A stretch of 32,386 bases of DNA, taken from positions 1 through 32,386 of the forward strand of contig JAATGU010000109.1 in the NCBI GenBank assembly GCA_015654535.1. The letters are read 5' to 3'. The position numbers and the translations under genes are program-made. Below the pieces are notes generated by a model. That model ran no database searches and was not told the origin of the DNA. It saw only the letters and a program-made list of their open reading frames with translations. The DNA is from Bacteroidales bacterium. Lineage in GTDB: Bacteria > Bacteroidota > Bacteroidia > Bacteroidales > Bacteroidaceae. This document shows, one piece after another, positions 17,575 to 26,004 of this stretch (positions within the stretch are counted from its first letter, which is position 1; the number at the start of each line of letters is the position of its first letter).

Positions 17575-18933
17575 ATGAAACAACTACAGAAATATTTCTT
17601 TTTAATCAGTTTACTGCTCATTTTTACTAACTGTAAAAGTACAAGTGGAAAGCTATCTGATCCTGAAATAAATACTGGTAAGGAGATATCGGATGGAGCA
17701 CTCCTTGACAGTGTGCAAAAAAAAACATTCAACTATTTTTGGGATGGGGCTGAACCTACAAGCGGAATGGCGCGGGAACGTTTTCATGAAGACGGCGTTT
17801 ATCCTGAGAATGACAAGCAAATTGTAACAACCGGTGGTAGTGGGTTTGGTATCATGGCTATCATCGCAGCTATTGATCGTGGATATATTACCCGAGAAGA
17901 AGGCTTGCAAAGGATGTCCAAAATAGTAACTTTCCTCGAAAAGGCCGATCGCTTTCACGGAGCCTTTCCTCATTGGTGGGATGGTGAAACGGGAAAGGTA
18001 AAACCTTTCGGACAAAAAGATGACGGAGGCGACTTGGTGGAGACCGCTTTTTTAATACAAGGGCTACTTGCCACCTATCAGTATTATGTGAACGGCACAG
18101 AACCGGAAAAAGAAATTGCCGCACGAATCGACAAGCTCTGGAGAGCGGTGGACTGGGATTGGTATCGCAACGATCAAAACATACTCTATTGGCATTGGAG
18201 TCCCAATTATGCATGGGAAATGAATTTCCCTGTTCGTGGATATAATGAATGTCTTATTATGTATGTTTTGGCCGCTTCCTCTCCTACTCATGGTGTATCG
18301 GCAGAAGTATATCATGAAGGTTGGGCTGAGGAAGGAGCGATTGTTTCTCCACATACAGTGGAAAATATCTCCTTGAATCTTAGATACCAGGGTACACAGG
18401 TAGGGCCATTATTCTGGGCTCATTACTCTTTTCTTGGGTTGAATCCCAACGGTTTAAAAGACAAATATGCCGATTATTTTGAAGAAATGAAGAACTATAC
18501 CCTAATCAATAGGGCATATTGCATCCGTAATCCTAAAAACTTCAAAGGATATGGTGATGATTGCTGGGGATTAACCGCCAGTTATTCCACTATAGGATAT
18601 GCAGCCCATTCACCTAATGAAAAAGATGACTATGGGGTAATCTCACCCACAGCCGCTTTATCGTCTATTGTTTATACACCTCAATATTCCATGCAAGTGA
18701 TGCGTCATCTCTATGCCATGAAGGATAAAACCTTTGGATCATACGGTTTCTATGATGCTTTCAGCGAAACAGATAATTGGTATCCTAAACGATATTTGGC
18801 AATTGATCAAGGTCCCATCGCAGTAATGATAGAGAACTATCGTTCTCAATTACTTTGGAAATTATTTATGAGTCATCCCGATGTTCAAAACGGACTGAAG
18901 AAACTAGGATTCGAAAGCCCTTCTCTCAAATAG
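17575..18933 (+). CDS. GH144-type beta-1,2-glucanase / sophorohydrolase lipoprotein
   Basis: This 452-residue predicted lipoprotein has a signal peptide ending LLLIFTNC, with Cys 20 the lipidation site. It belongs to the 'glycoamylase' (alpha/alpha)6-barrel family PF10091, which includes GH144. Characteristic segments are TFNYFWDGAEPTSGMARERF, GGSGFGIMAIIAAIDRGYI, and the acidic cluster DDGGDLVETAFLIQGLL (Asp 153, Glu 156), which lies in the active-site cleft of the family, then WHWSPNYAWEMNFPVRGYNE. Characterised GH144 members from Chitinophaga, Parabacteroides and Bacteroides cut beta-1,2-glucan, some as endo enzymes and some releasing sophorose. Endo versus exo mode cannot be decided from sequence alone. 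The gene ends the first catabolic block, convergent with the lipocalin-MsrB gene. Confidence 0.85.
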   Translation: MKQLQKYFFLISLLLIFTNCKSTSGKLSDPEINTGKEISDGALLDSVQKKTFNYFWDGAEPTSGMARERFHEDGVYPENDKQIVTTGGSGFGIMAIIAAIDRGYITREEGLQRMSKIVTFLEKADRFHGAFPHWWDGETGKVKPFGQKDDGGDLVETAFLIQGLLATYQYYVNGTEPEKEIAARIDKLWRAVDWDWYRNDQNILYWHWSPNYAWEMNFPVRGYNECLIMYVLAASSPTHGVSAEVYHEGWAEEGAIVSPHTVENISLNLRYQGTQVGPLFWAHYSFLGLNPNGLKDKYADYFEEMKNYTLINRAYCIRNPKNFKGYGDDCWGLTASYSTIGYAAHSPNEKDDYGVISPTAALSSIVYTPQYSMQVMRHLYAMKDKTFGSYGFYDAFSETDNWYPKRYLAIDQGPIAVMIENYRSQLLWKLFMSHPDVQNGLKKLGFESPSLK

Positions 18934-18996
18934 GCGGAAAATCATATAAATAATAACCGGGGGCAGGCTAAAGTGATGCAATGGGCACAAGATTCT

Positions 18997-19914
18997 TTAT
19001 TTACTCATTTCAAAATCAAGTGAGATGGAATTCACACAATGACGGATGTTCTTTGAAGTGAGTTCCTCTCCAACAAATACATGTCCCAAGTGGGCACCAC
19101 ATCTGGCACAAACAATTTCCGTGCGGCGTCCGTCCGCATCGGGAATTCGTTTTACAGCCCCTTTAATCTCATCATCAAAACTAGGCCAGCCACAGCCGGA
19201 ATCAAATTTATCTTCCGAACGATACAAAGCTGCGCCACATTGCTTGCAACAATAAGTTCCTTTTTCGTGATTGTTATAATAGATTCCGGTAAAAGGACGT
19301 TCTGTTCCTTTATTAATAATTACCGCCTTTTCTTCAGGAGTTAACTTTTTCATTGTGAATGGTTTTAAGTTTAATGACTCTTTTTGTTTCACCCAAATCA
19401 GTTTGGAAGTATCATACCCTCGCTGCCGGACTTTGTTGAGTAATAAATCCAAAGTAGCTTGAGGCAGTTGAGGCGTTCTGCTCAATATCCAAAGGTATGA
19501 ATCAGAGCTACTACCTATTAACGCATAACTATATTCCTTCTCATCCAGTTCTAATACATAATAATCAGCGTAGAACCAAAGGAAAAAAGAGACTTTTAGT
19601 TTTCCGGGATCAGCAGGATTTAGCTGTTTAGCCTTACCTTCCGCTGTTTTATATTTACCAGAAAAACTGTTTTTATATCCACTATTAAGTACCTGTATTT
19701 TCCCATCCGGCAAGAAAGAATACTCAGCAGTGACTCCTACCATATCACGCTCAAACCGATGATCGAACCGTGCAATTTCATACCACTTACCCATATATCG
19801 TTGCAGGTCCAAATTTTTCACAGTCTCTTTATTGATCGGTTTTTCCTTTATTTTTGCACAAGCGGTAAAACAAGGAATAACCATAGAATATAAAAGCAAT
19901 AGGGCAAGTTTCAT
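18997..19914 (-). CDS. msrB: Lipocalin-MsrB fusion lipoprotein (methionine-R-sulfoxide reductase)
   Basis: This 305-residue protein joins two domains. Residues 1-19 form a lipoprotein signal (VIPCFTAC, Cys 19). Residues about 35-175 are a bacterial lipocalin (Blc/apolipoprotein-D type) with the [17 protein letters not shown] start motif and [18 protein letters not shown] near its end. From Met 188 follows a complete MsrB ([20 protein letters not shown]) with zinc cysteines in CKQCG and CARCG, a resolving Cys in DSGCGWPSF and the catalytic Cys in [11 protein letters not shown]. MsrB reduces methionine-R-sulfoxide in oxidised proteins. The fusion puts this activity on a membrane-anchored, lipid-binding carrier facing the periplasm. 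Internal ATG 19353 could also give a free cytosolic 118-residue MsrB. It is divergent from the ATPase gene. Confidence 0.92.
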   Translation of the reverse strand: MKLALLLLYSMVIPCFTACAKIKEKPINKETVKNLDLQRYMGKWYEIARFDHRFERDMVGVTAEYSFLPDGKIQVLNSGYKNSFSGKYKTAEGKAKQLNPADPGKLKVSFFLWFYADYYVLELDEKEYSYALIGSSSDSYLWILSRTPQLPQATLDLLLNKVRQRGYDTSKLIWVKQKESLNLKPFTMKKLTPEEKAVIINKGTERPFTGIYYNNHEKGTYCCKQCGAALYRSEDKFDSGCGWPSFDDEIKGAVKRIPDADGRRTEIVCARCGAHLGHVFVGEELTSKNIRHCVNSISLDFEMSK

Positions 19915-20032
19915 TCTGTTCTGTTTTTATATATAATAACAGAAGCCAAACAATAAATGTTTATATGGAATAGAAAAGTAATAATTTTCAATCAAATCAA
20001 TGCCAACTTAATCGTTTTTTTAAAATAATCTA

Positions 20033-20040
20033 TATCTTTG
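20033..20040 (+). promoter_or_regulatory. Candidate -7 box for the ATPase-DUF4435 unit
   Basis: TATCTTTG matches TAnnTTTG exactly, 33 nt upstream of the ATPase start at 20073. No TTG -33 box is present at standard spacing, though a T-run lies at 20015-20021. All genes from 20073 to 27983 read in the same direction with small gaps, so this promoter could feed the whole stretch. Confidence 0.4.
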
Positions 20041-20072
20041 CCTATGCTCTACATAAAAAGAGTGATGAAAAT

Positions 20073-20909
20073 ATGGAAGCAAAAGCGAAGTACATCAAAC
20101 GCATTGAAATCTCAGGTCTTTGGGAACGGCTCAATATTGCCTGGGATCTCCGTCCGGACGTTAATATATTGTCCGGCATCAATGGTATCGGTAAAAGCAC
20201 AATTATTAATACCGCAGTTCGTGTGCTGGCTGCTCTTTCCGGAGAAAAAGGCACGGAAAAACTTACACGGGGAGTAAAAATAACATTCGATAATGCTGAA
20301 GCGACTTCCATTCCTTTTGATGTAATCCATAGTTTCGATAGACCTTTGCTTCAATCTGATTCAATAGAAAAACTTACAGATAATAATGTGAAGACAGCAT
20401 TGGATTGGCAACTTTATCAACTTCAACGCAAATATCTCGACTATCAGGTAAATATAGGGAATCGGATAATAGAACTTCTAGGTGAAAACACTCCTGAATC
20501 GAAAGCGCAAGCAACCCTGATTGCGACTCCAAAAAAAATGTTTCAGGATCTGATTGATAAACTATTGAAAGAAACAAATAAGAAGATAGATCGTAAGAAT
20601 AATGAAATCCTTTTTATCTCGGGAGATGAAACGCTACTACCTTACCAACTCTCATCGGGCGAAAAACAGATGTTGATTATCTTACTCACGGTTTTGGTAC
20701 AAAATAACAACTATTGTGTACTTTTTATGGATGAGCCCGAAATATCTCTTCACATTGAATGGCAGCATAAATTAATAGCTATGATCAGACAATTGAATCC
20801 GAATGCACAAATTATTCTCACCACTCATTCACCTGCAATGATAATGGAAGGATGGCTAGATGCGGTAACAGAGGTAAGCGACATCAGTAGCGAAATCTGT
20901 AAATCATAA
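20073..20909 (+). CDS. AAA/ABC-type ATPase, candidate PARIS AriA-like subunit
   Basis: This 278-residue cytoplasmic ATPase belongs to the SMC/ABC-like AAA group. Walker A is GINGIGKST (residues 35-43), the ABC signature is LSSGEKQM (193-200), Walker B is VLFMDEPE (Asp 220, Glu 221) and the switch His is in LTTHSPAMI (His 252). The middle is a short helical insertion (about 100-185) instead of long coiled-coil arms. A DUF4435 gene starts 4 nt after its stop. An ATPase of this class plus DUF4435 is the gene composition of PARIS anti-phage systems (AriA and AriB), in which the ATPase senses a phage trigger and releases the nuclease. This protein is clearly shorter than the well-studied AriA proteins, so it is a compact relative at best. 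The defence role is inferred from the pair, not proven. Confidence 0.75.
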   Translation: MEAKAKYIKRIEISGLWERLNIAWDLRPDVNILSGINGIGKSTIINTAVRVLAALSGEKGTEKLTRGVKITFDNAEATSIPFDVIHSFDRPLLQSDSIEKLTDNNVKTALDWQLYQLQRKYLDYQVNIGNRIIELLGENTPESKAQATLIATPKKMFQDLIDKLLKETNKKIDRKNNEILFISGDETLLPYQLSSGEKQMLIILLTVLVQNNNYCVLFMDEPEISLHIEWQHKLIAMIRQLNPNAQIILTTHSPAMIMEGWLDAVTEVSDISSEICKS

Positions 20910-20913
20910 ATCC

Positions 20914-21906
20914 ATGGCAATAAGATTAACAGAGAATTTATCTTCAGCGTATATCGGTGCTGCACATAAACTTTATCCCCAAAAAAGCAGGCGGAAAATT
21001 ATCGCTTATGTGGAGAGTTATGACGACATTCCCTTTTGGCGGGCTTTGCTGGCTGATTTTGAAAACGAAGAACACTATTTTCAGATTATGCTTCCATCGG
21101 CTAACTCTTTGACCAAAGGGAAAAAGATGGCATTAATGAGTGCCTTAAATACTTCCGGATTAGGTGAAAATCTCATTGCTTGTGTAGACAGTGATTACGA
21201 TTATCTGTTACAAGGAGCTACTTATTTATCTAAAGAAATAAATGAAAGCAAATATGTTTTCCAGACTTATACTTATGCGATAGAAAATTACCGCTGCTAT
21301 GCAGGGAGTCTGCATGAAGTTTGTGTTCAGACTATCCTCAATGATAGACAATTGGTAGATTTTAATGAATTTATGAGACTTTACTCCCGTATTACCTATC
21401 CACTTTTTATCTGGTCGGTATATTTTCAGAGAAAAAAAGATGTATCCACCTTCCCAATTACGGCTTTTGGTTTTTGTGCTGGATTACATGAGGTCGATAT
21501 CCGGAATATAGATAATTGTTTAAAGTCTGTTGAAAAAAGAGTGAACAAAAAACTAGCTGAGCTTGAGGCAAACTATTCAAAAGAAAAAGCAAAAGTTGAA
21601 TTATTAGGCACAGAACTTATTCCACTGGGACTAAATCCAGATACTACCTATTTGTTTATACAAGGACATCATATTATGGACAACGTAGTGATAAAACTTC
21701 TTAATCCAATTTGCACAATTTTGCGGAGAGAACGGGAAGAAGAGATAAAATCTCTAGCCAAAAATGAAGAGCAATATGCGAATGAACTGGCCTGTTATCA
21801 ACATACGATATCTAATATAGAAACAATGCTCAGAAAAAACATAGATTACAAAGATCTCTTTTTGTATAAACAGTTACAAAAAGATATTGAAAACTTTTTT
21901 GAATAA
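20914..21906 (+). CDS. DUF4435 TOPRIM-like protein, candidate PARIS AriB-like effector
   Basis: This 330-residue soluble protein matches the DUF4435 family. TOPRIM-type acidic residues are visible: Glu 34 in IIAYVESYDDIPFWRALL, with Asp 37 and 38 close by, and the DxD pair Asp 92/Asp 94 in LIACVDSDYDYLL. These are the metal-binding positions expected of a TOPRIM nuclease, so the active site looks intact. A Lys-rich stretch (LTKGKKMALMSALN) lies between them. The C-terminal third is rich in charged helices (about 205-330), possibly a coiled coil for contact with the ATPase. In PARIS, the DUF4435 subunit AriB is released by AriA and cleaves tRNA, stopping phage growth. Its start, 4 nt after the ATPase stop, implies translational coupling. 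Function is inferred from family and partner. Confidence 0.72.
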   Translation: MAIRLTENLSSAYIGAAHKLYPQKSRRKIIAYVESYDDIPFWRALLADFENEEHYFQIMLPSANSLTKGKKMALMSALNTSGLGENLIACVDSDYDYLLQGATYLSKEINESKYVFQTYTYAIENYRCYAGSLHEVCVQTILNDRQLVDFNEFMRLYSRITYPLFIWSVYFQRKKDVSTFPITAFGFCAGLHEVDIRNIDNCLKSVEKRVNKKLAELEANYSKEKAKVELLGTELIPLGLNPDTTYLFIQGHHIMDNVVIKLLNPICTILRREREEEIKSLAKNEEQYANELACYQHTISNIETMLRKNIDYKDLFLYKQLQKDIENFFE

Positions 21907-22322
21907 ACTTTTTTGTGCGTGAACATCCTCTTTTCAAAGGACTGCCAGTAAATTGTGCTTTCAATTGGGAATATCAATGCTTTGCCACGTATAATCGCAG
22001 AAGAATCGGATTACGCCTTTTCAATGGTGAAACAATTGTAGGTTGTGTGTCTGATCATAAAAAAGAGGTATACTCTGCATTAAGCTTAATACCAGCCGGA
22101 AGAGGTCAAGTGATAATAACAACACTTGATATTCCTGCTTGCATTCAAGAAATAAAAGCTTATAATCATTCGAAAGACTTGGATGGTATAAATGAATCCA
22201 TGAATTCGTTCAATAACTCTGATAAAAACAAGGCTAATATTGTCGGACAGCAACTATTGTTCAATATGCTAAGACAAGCAAAAAATCCACCTACTATTGA
22301 TCCATTAAAAATAAGACAATAA
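21903..22322 (+). pseudogene. C-terminal remnant of a glycoside hydrolase (GH2-like)
   Basis: The open frame begins just after an in-frame TGA (21900-21902) inside the end of the DUF4435 gene. It has no ATG or ribosome-binding site; the only possible start is GTG at 21915. The peptide begins abruptly with REHPLFKGLPVNCAFNWEYQ and continues with ETIVGCVSDHKKEVYSALSL and GRGQVIITTLDIPACIQEI. This HPLF-GLP...NWEYQ...GKG-I--STLDI pattern is recalled as the far C-terminal region of large Bacteroides GH2-type glycosidases. Everything upstream (catalytic and sandwich domains) is missing. It ends 4 nt before the GH31 start, so it was probably once the complete gene preceding GH31 in an operon, truncated when the ATPase-DUF4435 unit arrived or by a deletion. 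A short real protein is possible but less likely. Confidence 0.6.
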
Positions 22323-22326
22323 CTTT

Positions 22327-24744
22327 ATGAAACACTATTCAATTCTTCTTTTGCTAATGTTCTTTGCGTTGGATGCATTGGCTGCCGGGAACGGATATAC
22401 CCGCAAAGGCAATGAAATTATTTTCACAACTCCCAACGGAGATATAAAATTGAGCTTCTGCAATACGGATATGTTCCGTATTCAAAAAAGCCGCGACCAT
22501 ACATTTCCTGAAAATGAACAATGGATGGTACGTAACTATAGCTTTGCACCAGTGGAATTGAGTGTGGAGGAGCAGGAAAAGTATTATTCTATTTCTACCC
22601 AGGCTTTGCGGATTAGGGCTTATAAGAATCCTTTTCATCTCATCGTTTCTGATAAGCAAGATAAGGTCCTTTATACTGAATTGCCCGATGAAGCATTCTA
22701 CCCCGATTCTGTAAAAAACACTTGTGCCATGCAAGCTGACGAGCATTTCTTTGGGTTTGGTGAACGAATGGATTTTCTTGATCAACGTGGCAAAAAGATT
22801 TATCTAAATGTAGAGTTGGGACGTGGAAATAAACCTGCTGTAGGTGGAAAAGATATTCTCCGCGCCAACTATTGTCCGGTTCCTTTCATGATGAGCAACA
22901 AAGGATATGGAGTGTTTTTCCATACAGGTTTTCCTACTGAATGGAACATGGGATGGGATAATATAAAACAATACTCTTTCAAGGCTTTTGGTGGTGAGCT
23001 TGATTACTACTTTATCTACGGACCGGACTTTTACAAGATGGTTGACCGCTACACTGATCTTACCGGGAAGGCACCTATGTTGCCTCGCTTTGCAATGGGA
23101 CTCCATGTAGGAACTTACGCGGGTGGAACCTGGAAAAACGAACAAATGACTTCGGACAAATATCCAGTGGAACTATGCAAGCGATTCCGTACAGAGGGTA
23201 TTCCTTTTGACCTTCTTTGGCTGGACTCCACTTGGCGTTTCTTTAATGATACTTATGGCAACGGAGGGACCACCTTTGAATGGCGGGATACATTTAAAGA
23301 TCCGAAAGTTATGTTCGATCAAATATACGCGCAACATGTAAAGATGGTTGGCTTACACATCCGCTCTATCATAGACAACGGACCAAAATATAAACTTTTA
23401 GATCAGGCAAAAAAAGCTAAAGTGCTTTATCCAAATGCCGACACTGAAGGTTTAGTAAACTTCTTTGATAAGAAATCCGTCGATTGGTGGTGGAACAATG
23501 CAGTGATGAAAGTGGCTTCCATCGGAGCTAAGTTTGTGAAAACAGATGTTGGTGGAAGCATGAGCCTCAAACCTGGCATTCCTATTGAGGAAGGGAAAGA
23601 ATCTGCTGAGTTACATAATATTTTCACTTTGGCATATGCCGAGGCTCCCTATAAGAAATTTGAACAATATAATAACATGCGCGGACTGACTCACACTCGT
23701 GAAGGATATGCCGGCATTCAACGTTATCCATATATCTGGGCCGGAGATTGGGGAACTGAATGGCAATGGTTTGAACCAGTGATTCGTGCCGGACTAAATA
23801 TAGGAATGAGTGGAGTGGGTAACTGGACTCATTGTATGGGAGGCTTTGAACAATATTCTGCTTACGACACAGAACTTTATACCCGCTGGGTACAATTTGG
23901 AATGTTTAGCCCCATTGCAATGGTTTTTGGCATGGATCATCCACGTTATCATGAACCGTGGACGTACGGCCCGGAAGCATTGGCTAATTTTATCAAATAT
24001 GACTCTTTGCGCTATGCCCTGTTGCCATACATTTACAGTAATGCTTATCAGCTGCACAAAACAGCTCGTCCCATGATGACTCCTTTGGTGATGGATTATC
24101 CTAATGATGAAAATACGTATACTATAACTCGTCAGTATATGTTTGGTCCGGGTATGATGGTTTGTCCGGTCACCACGAAAGGGGCTCTTAGCCAGACTAT
24201 TTATTTCCCCGAAGGAGAATGGTTCGATTATGAGACCGGTCAACAATATACCGGTAGGCAATACAAATCATTTCTCACTCCATTGGACGTTTTACCTATC
24301 TACATCAAGGCAGGAGCCATTATTCCAATGCAGCCTTCCATGCAATATGTGGATGAAAAACCAGTGGATGTCATCACATTAGATGTTTATCCTTTTGGGC
24401 AATCGTCTTTTGATATGTATGAGGATGACGGGCTCAGTCTTAATTATCAGAAAGGTATTTATGCAACGACCCATATTGAAAGTGAATTGAACACGATAGA
24501 TTGGCGCATAACGATTGCGAAACCGATAGGTAAATATAAGCCGTCCACACACTCTTACTTTGTAAAAGCGTATGTAAAACAGCAACCAACTGCAATAACA
24601 GAGAATGGCAATGCCTTACCAGAACTATCTTCTATGGAAGTTTTGCAAAAGTCGGTCGGATGGTTCTATGATGTTACTGCCAAACGTGTTTGGATTAAAA
24701 CGAAGAACAATAACAGTGACGCCATTCAAGTCATTGTTCAGTAA
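22327..24744 (+). CDS. GH31 family alpha-glycosidase
   Basis: This 805-residue periplasmic enzyme has a signal peptide (MKHYSILLLLMFFALDALA). It has the GH31 plan: an N-terminal beta-sandwich with DEHFFGFGERMDFLDQRG; a TIM barrel with PFDLLWLDSTW; the nucleophile Asp 407 in GAKFVKTDVGGSM; the acid/base Asp 474 in YIWAGDWGTEW; GMSGVGNWTHCMGGF; and C-terminal beta domains including GPGMMVCPVTTKGA and SFDMYEDDG. GH31 enzymes cleave alpha-glucosides, alpha-xylosides or alpha-galactosides, or act as lyases. The KTD form of the nucleophile motif resembles alpha-xylosidase-like members, but here it is followed by VGG rather than FGE, so specificity is left open. The gene begins 4 nt after the glycosidase remnant and is followed after 33 nt by GH105. 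Confidence 0.88.
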   Translation: MKHYSILLLLMFFALDALAAGNGYTRKGNEIIFTTPNGDIKLSFCNTDMFRIQKSRDHTFPENEQWMVRNYSFAPVELSVEEQEKYYSISTQALRIRAYKNPFHLIVSDKQDKVLYTELPDEAFYPDSVKNTCAMQADEHFFGFGERMDFLDQRGKKIYLNVELGRGNKPAVGGKDILRANYCPVPFMMSNKGYGVFFHTGFPTEWNMGWDNIKQYSFKAFGGELDYYFIYGPDFYKMVDRYTDLTGKAPMLPRFAMGLHVGTYAGGTWKNEQMTSDKYPVELCKRFRTEGIPFDLLWLDSTWRFFNDTYGNGGTTFEWRDTFKDPKVMFDQIYAQHVKMVGLHIRSIIDNGPKYKLLDQAKKAKVLYPNADTEGLVNFFDKKSVDWWWNNAVMKVASIGAKFVKTDVGGSMSLKPGIPIEEGKESAELHNIFTLAYAEAPYKKFEQYNNMRGLTHTREGYAGIQRYPYIWAGDWGTEWQWFEPVIRAGLNIGMSGVGNWTHCMGGFEQYSAYDTELYTRWVQFGMFSPIAMVFGMDHPRYHEPWTYGPEALANFIKYDSLRYALLPYIYSNAYQLHKTARPMMTPLVMDYPNDENTYTITRQYMFGPGMMVCPVTTKGALSQTIYFPEGEWFDYETGQQYTGRQYKSFLTPLDVLPIYIKAGAIIPMQPSMQYVDEKPVDVITLDVYPFGQSSFDMYEDDGLSLNYQKGIYATTHIESELNTIDWRITIAKPIGKYKPSTHSYFVKAYVKQQPTAITENGNALPELSSMEVLQKSVGWFYDVTAKRVWIKTKNNNSDAIQVIVQ

Positions 24745-24777
24745 CAACTATATAAACTCTTATAAAAAAGCTTAGCG

Positions 24778-26004
24778 ATGAAACGAATTGGAGTTTTATT
24801 TTTCTTATTTATTCTGTCGATCGGACAGATTAATGCTCAAGAAGCAAAAAACGACTTAGTGGTGATACGCTCCGTTGCCGACAAAATTATCCGTGAGCAT
24901 TCCTATCGAATAGTAGATAAGAAAACAGGAATTTGTTATGCTGACACAAAGAATTTGCCGGATGGTGACGACTACAAGCTTGAAAGTAAATACTTGGAGT
25001 GGCGATATGTAAACGGGGTACTCAATATGGCAATGCTTGATTTATCTCAGTTTACAGGGCAAGCAGTTTATAAAGACTTTGCACTGAATAATTATCGTTA
25101 TTTCTTTACCAATCGTTCTTTTTTGCAAAAGCAATTTGATAAGGGAGTTCGTGATGCCGGATATTATCGATTTCTACGTATGCAAAGTTTGGATGATTGC
25201 GGAGCAATGGTAGCAGCTCTTATTGAAGTTTATAAGCAGGATAATAAAAAAGAGTATATGGATTATATTAATCGTACTGCGGATTATGTTCTTCATAAAG
25301 AAGGGCGATTGGCGGACGGTACTTTTTCCCGTGGCCCCGAAGGAAACAAAACGGTCTGGCTAGATGATCTCTATATGAGCGTTTCTTTTCTTGCCAATAT
25401 GGGGGAGCTTTCGGGAGATCCGGTTTACTTTGACTGCGCGACAAAGCAGGTCATCCAATTTTCTAACCTTTTGTATGAACCTTGCAGCGGACTCTATTAT
25501 CATTGCTATTACGATTATTTGAAACAAACCGGAGTGGCTCATTGGGGAAGAGCCAATGGGTGGAGCATCTTTGCGCAGGCTAACCTTTTAAGTCGTTTGC
25601 CTAAGAATTATCCTCAGCGGGAAGAACTTTTAAAAATCTTCCCCCGTCAGGTGCTCGGCTTCTCCCGTTACCAAAGTGAATCGGGACTGTGGCATCAGTT
25701 ACTAGATAAAAATGATTCCTACTTAGAAACATCTTGCACAGCCATGTTTACTTATGCCGTTGCCAAAGGAGTGAATGAAGGATGGCTGGACAAAGGATTT
25801 TCTACTATCGCCTTGTGCTGTTGGAATGGAATTAAAAATCACATAGCTGAATCCGGAGAAGTCAGTAATATTTGTATAGGAACCGGTATCTCGCATGATC
25901 TCACCTTCTACTACCAACGCCCTACCCCACTGAGTGACGTACATGGTTTGGGAGCTATTATTCAGGCTGGTATGGAAATTATAAAAATGAAAAAGCAATC
26001 ATGA
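24778..26004 (+). CDS. GH105 family unsaturated glycuronyl hydrolase
   Basis: This 408-residue periplasmic enzyme has a signal peptide (LFILSIGQINAQ). The (alpha/alpha)6 barrel belongs to GH105 (YteR/YesR type). The catalytic Asp is Asp 196 in TVWLDDLYMSVSFLA. Other family segments are HWGRANGWSIFAQANLL and GLWHQLLDKNDSYLETSCTAMFTYAVAKGV. GH105 enzymes hydrate the double bond of 4,5-unsaturated uronic acids left at chain ends by polysaccharide lyases, freeing the next sugar; some accept related substrates from arabinogalactan or ulvan. No lyase gene is present in this window, so one would have to be elsewhere. The product would feed the KDG pathway, where the kdgK in this window is broken. 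It overlaps the esterase gene by 4 nt (ATGA), which indicates coupling. Confidence 0.88.
   Translation: MKRIGVLFFLFILSIGQINAQEAKNDLVVIRSVADKIIREHSYRIVDKKTGICYADTKNLPDGDDYKLESKYLEWRYVNGVLNMAMLDLSQFTGQAVYKDFALNNYRYFFTNRSFLQKQFDKGVRDAGYYRFLRMQSLDDCGAMVAALIEVYKQDNKKEYMDYINRTADYVLHKEGRLADGTFSRGPEGNKTVWLDDLYMSVSFLANMGELSGDPVYFDCATKQVIQFSNLLYEPCSGLYYHCYYDYLKQTGVAHWGRANGWSIFAQANLLSRLPKNYPQREELLKIFPRQVLGFSRYQSESGLWHQLLDKNDSYLETSCTAMFTYAVAKGVNEGWLDKGFSTIALCCWNGIKNHIAESGEVSNICIGTGISHDLTFYYQRPTPLSDVHGLGAIIQAGMEIIKMKKQS

Noticed and set aside
20073..21906. Septu, OLD/Gabija or retron-type assignment for the ATPase pair
   Set aside because: There is no HNH nuclease (Septu), no TOPRIM fused to the ATPase as in OLD, no UvrD-like helicase (Gabija) and no reverse transcriptase or msr/msd RNA nearby. 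DUF4435 as the separate partner fits PARIS best.
18997..22322. A recognisable mobile element (IS, integron or integrative element) carrying lipocalin-MsrB and the ATPase pair
   Set aside because: No transposase, integrase, terminal inverted repeats or target duplications could be found at the boundaries; transfer is only inferred from the truncated glycosidase.
23794..24261. A 155-codon minus-strand frame in the GH31 gene
   Set aside because: It is antisense within the GH31 barrel and C-terminal domains, with no start signal and no recognisable domain.
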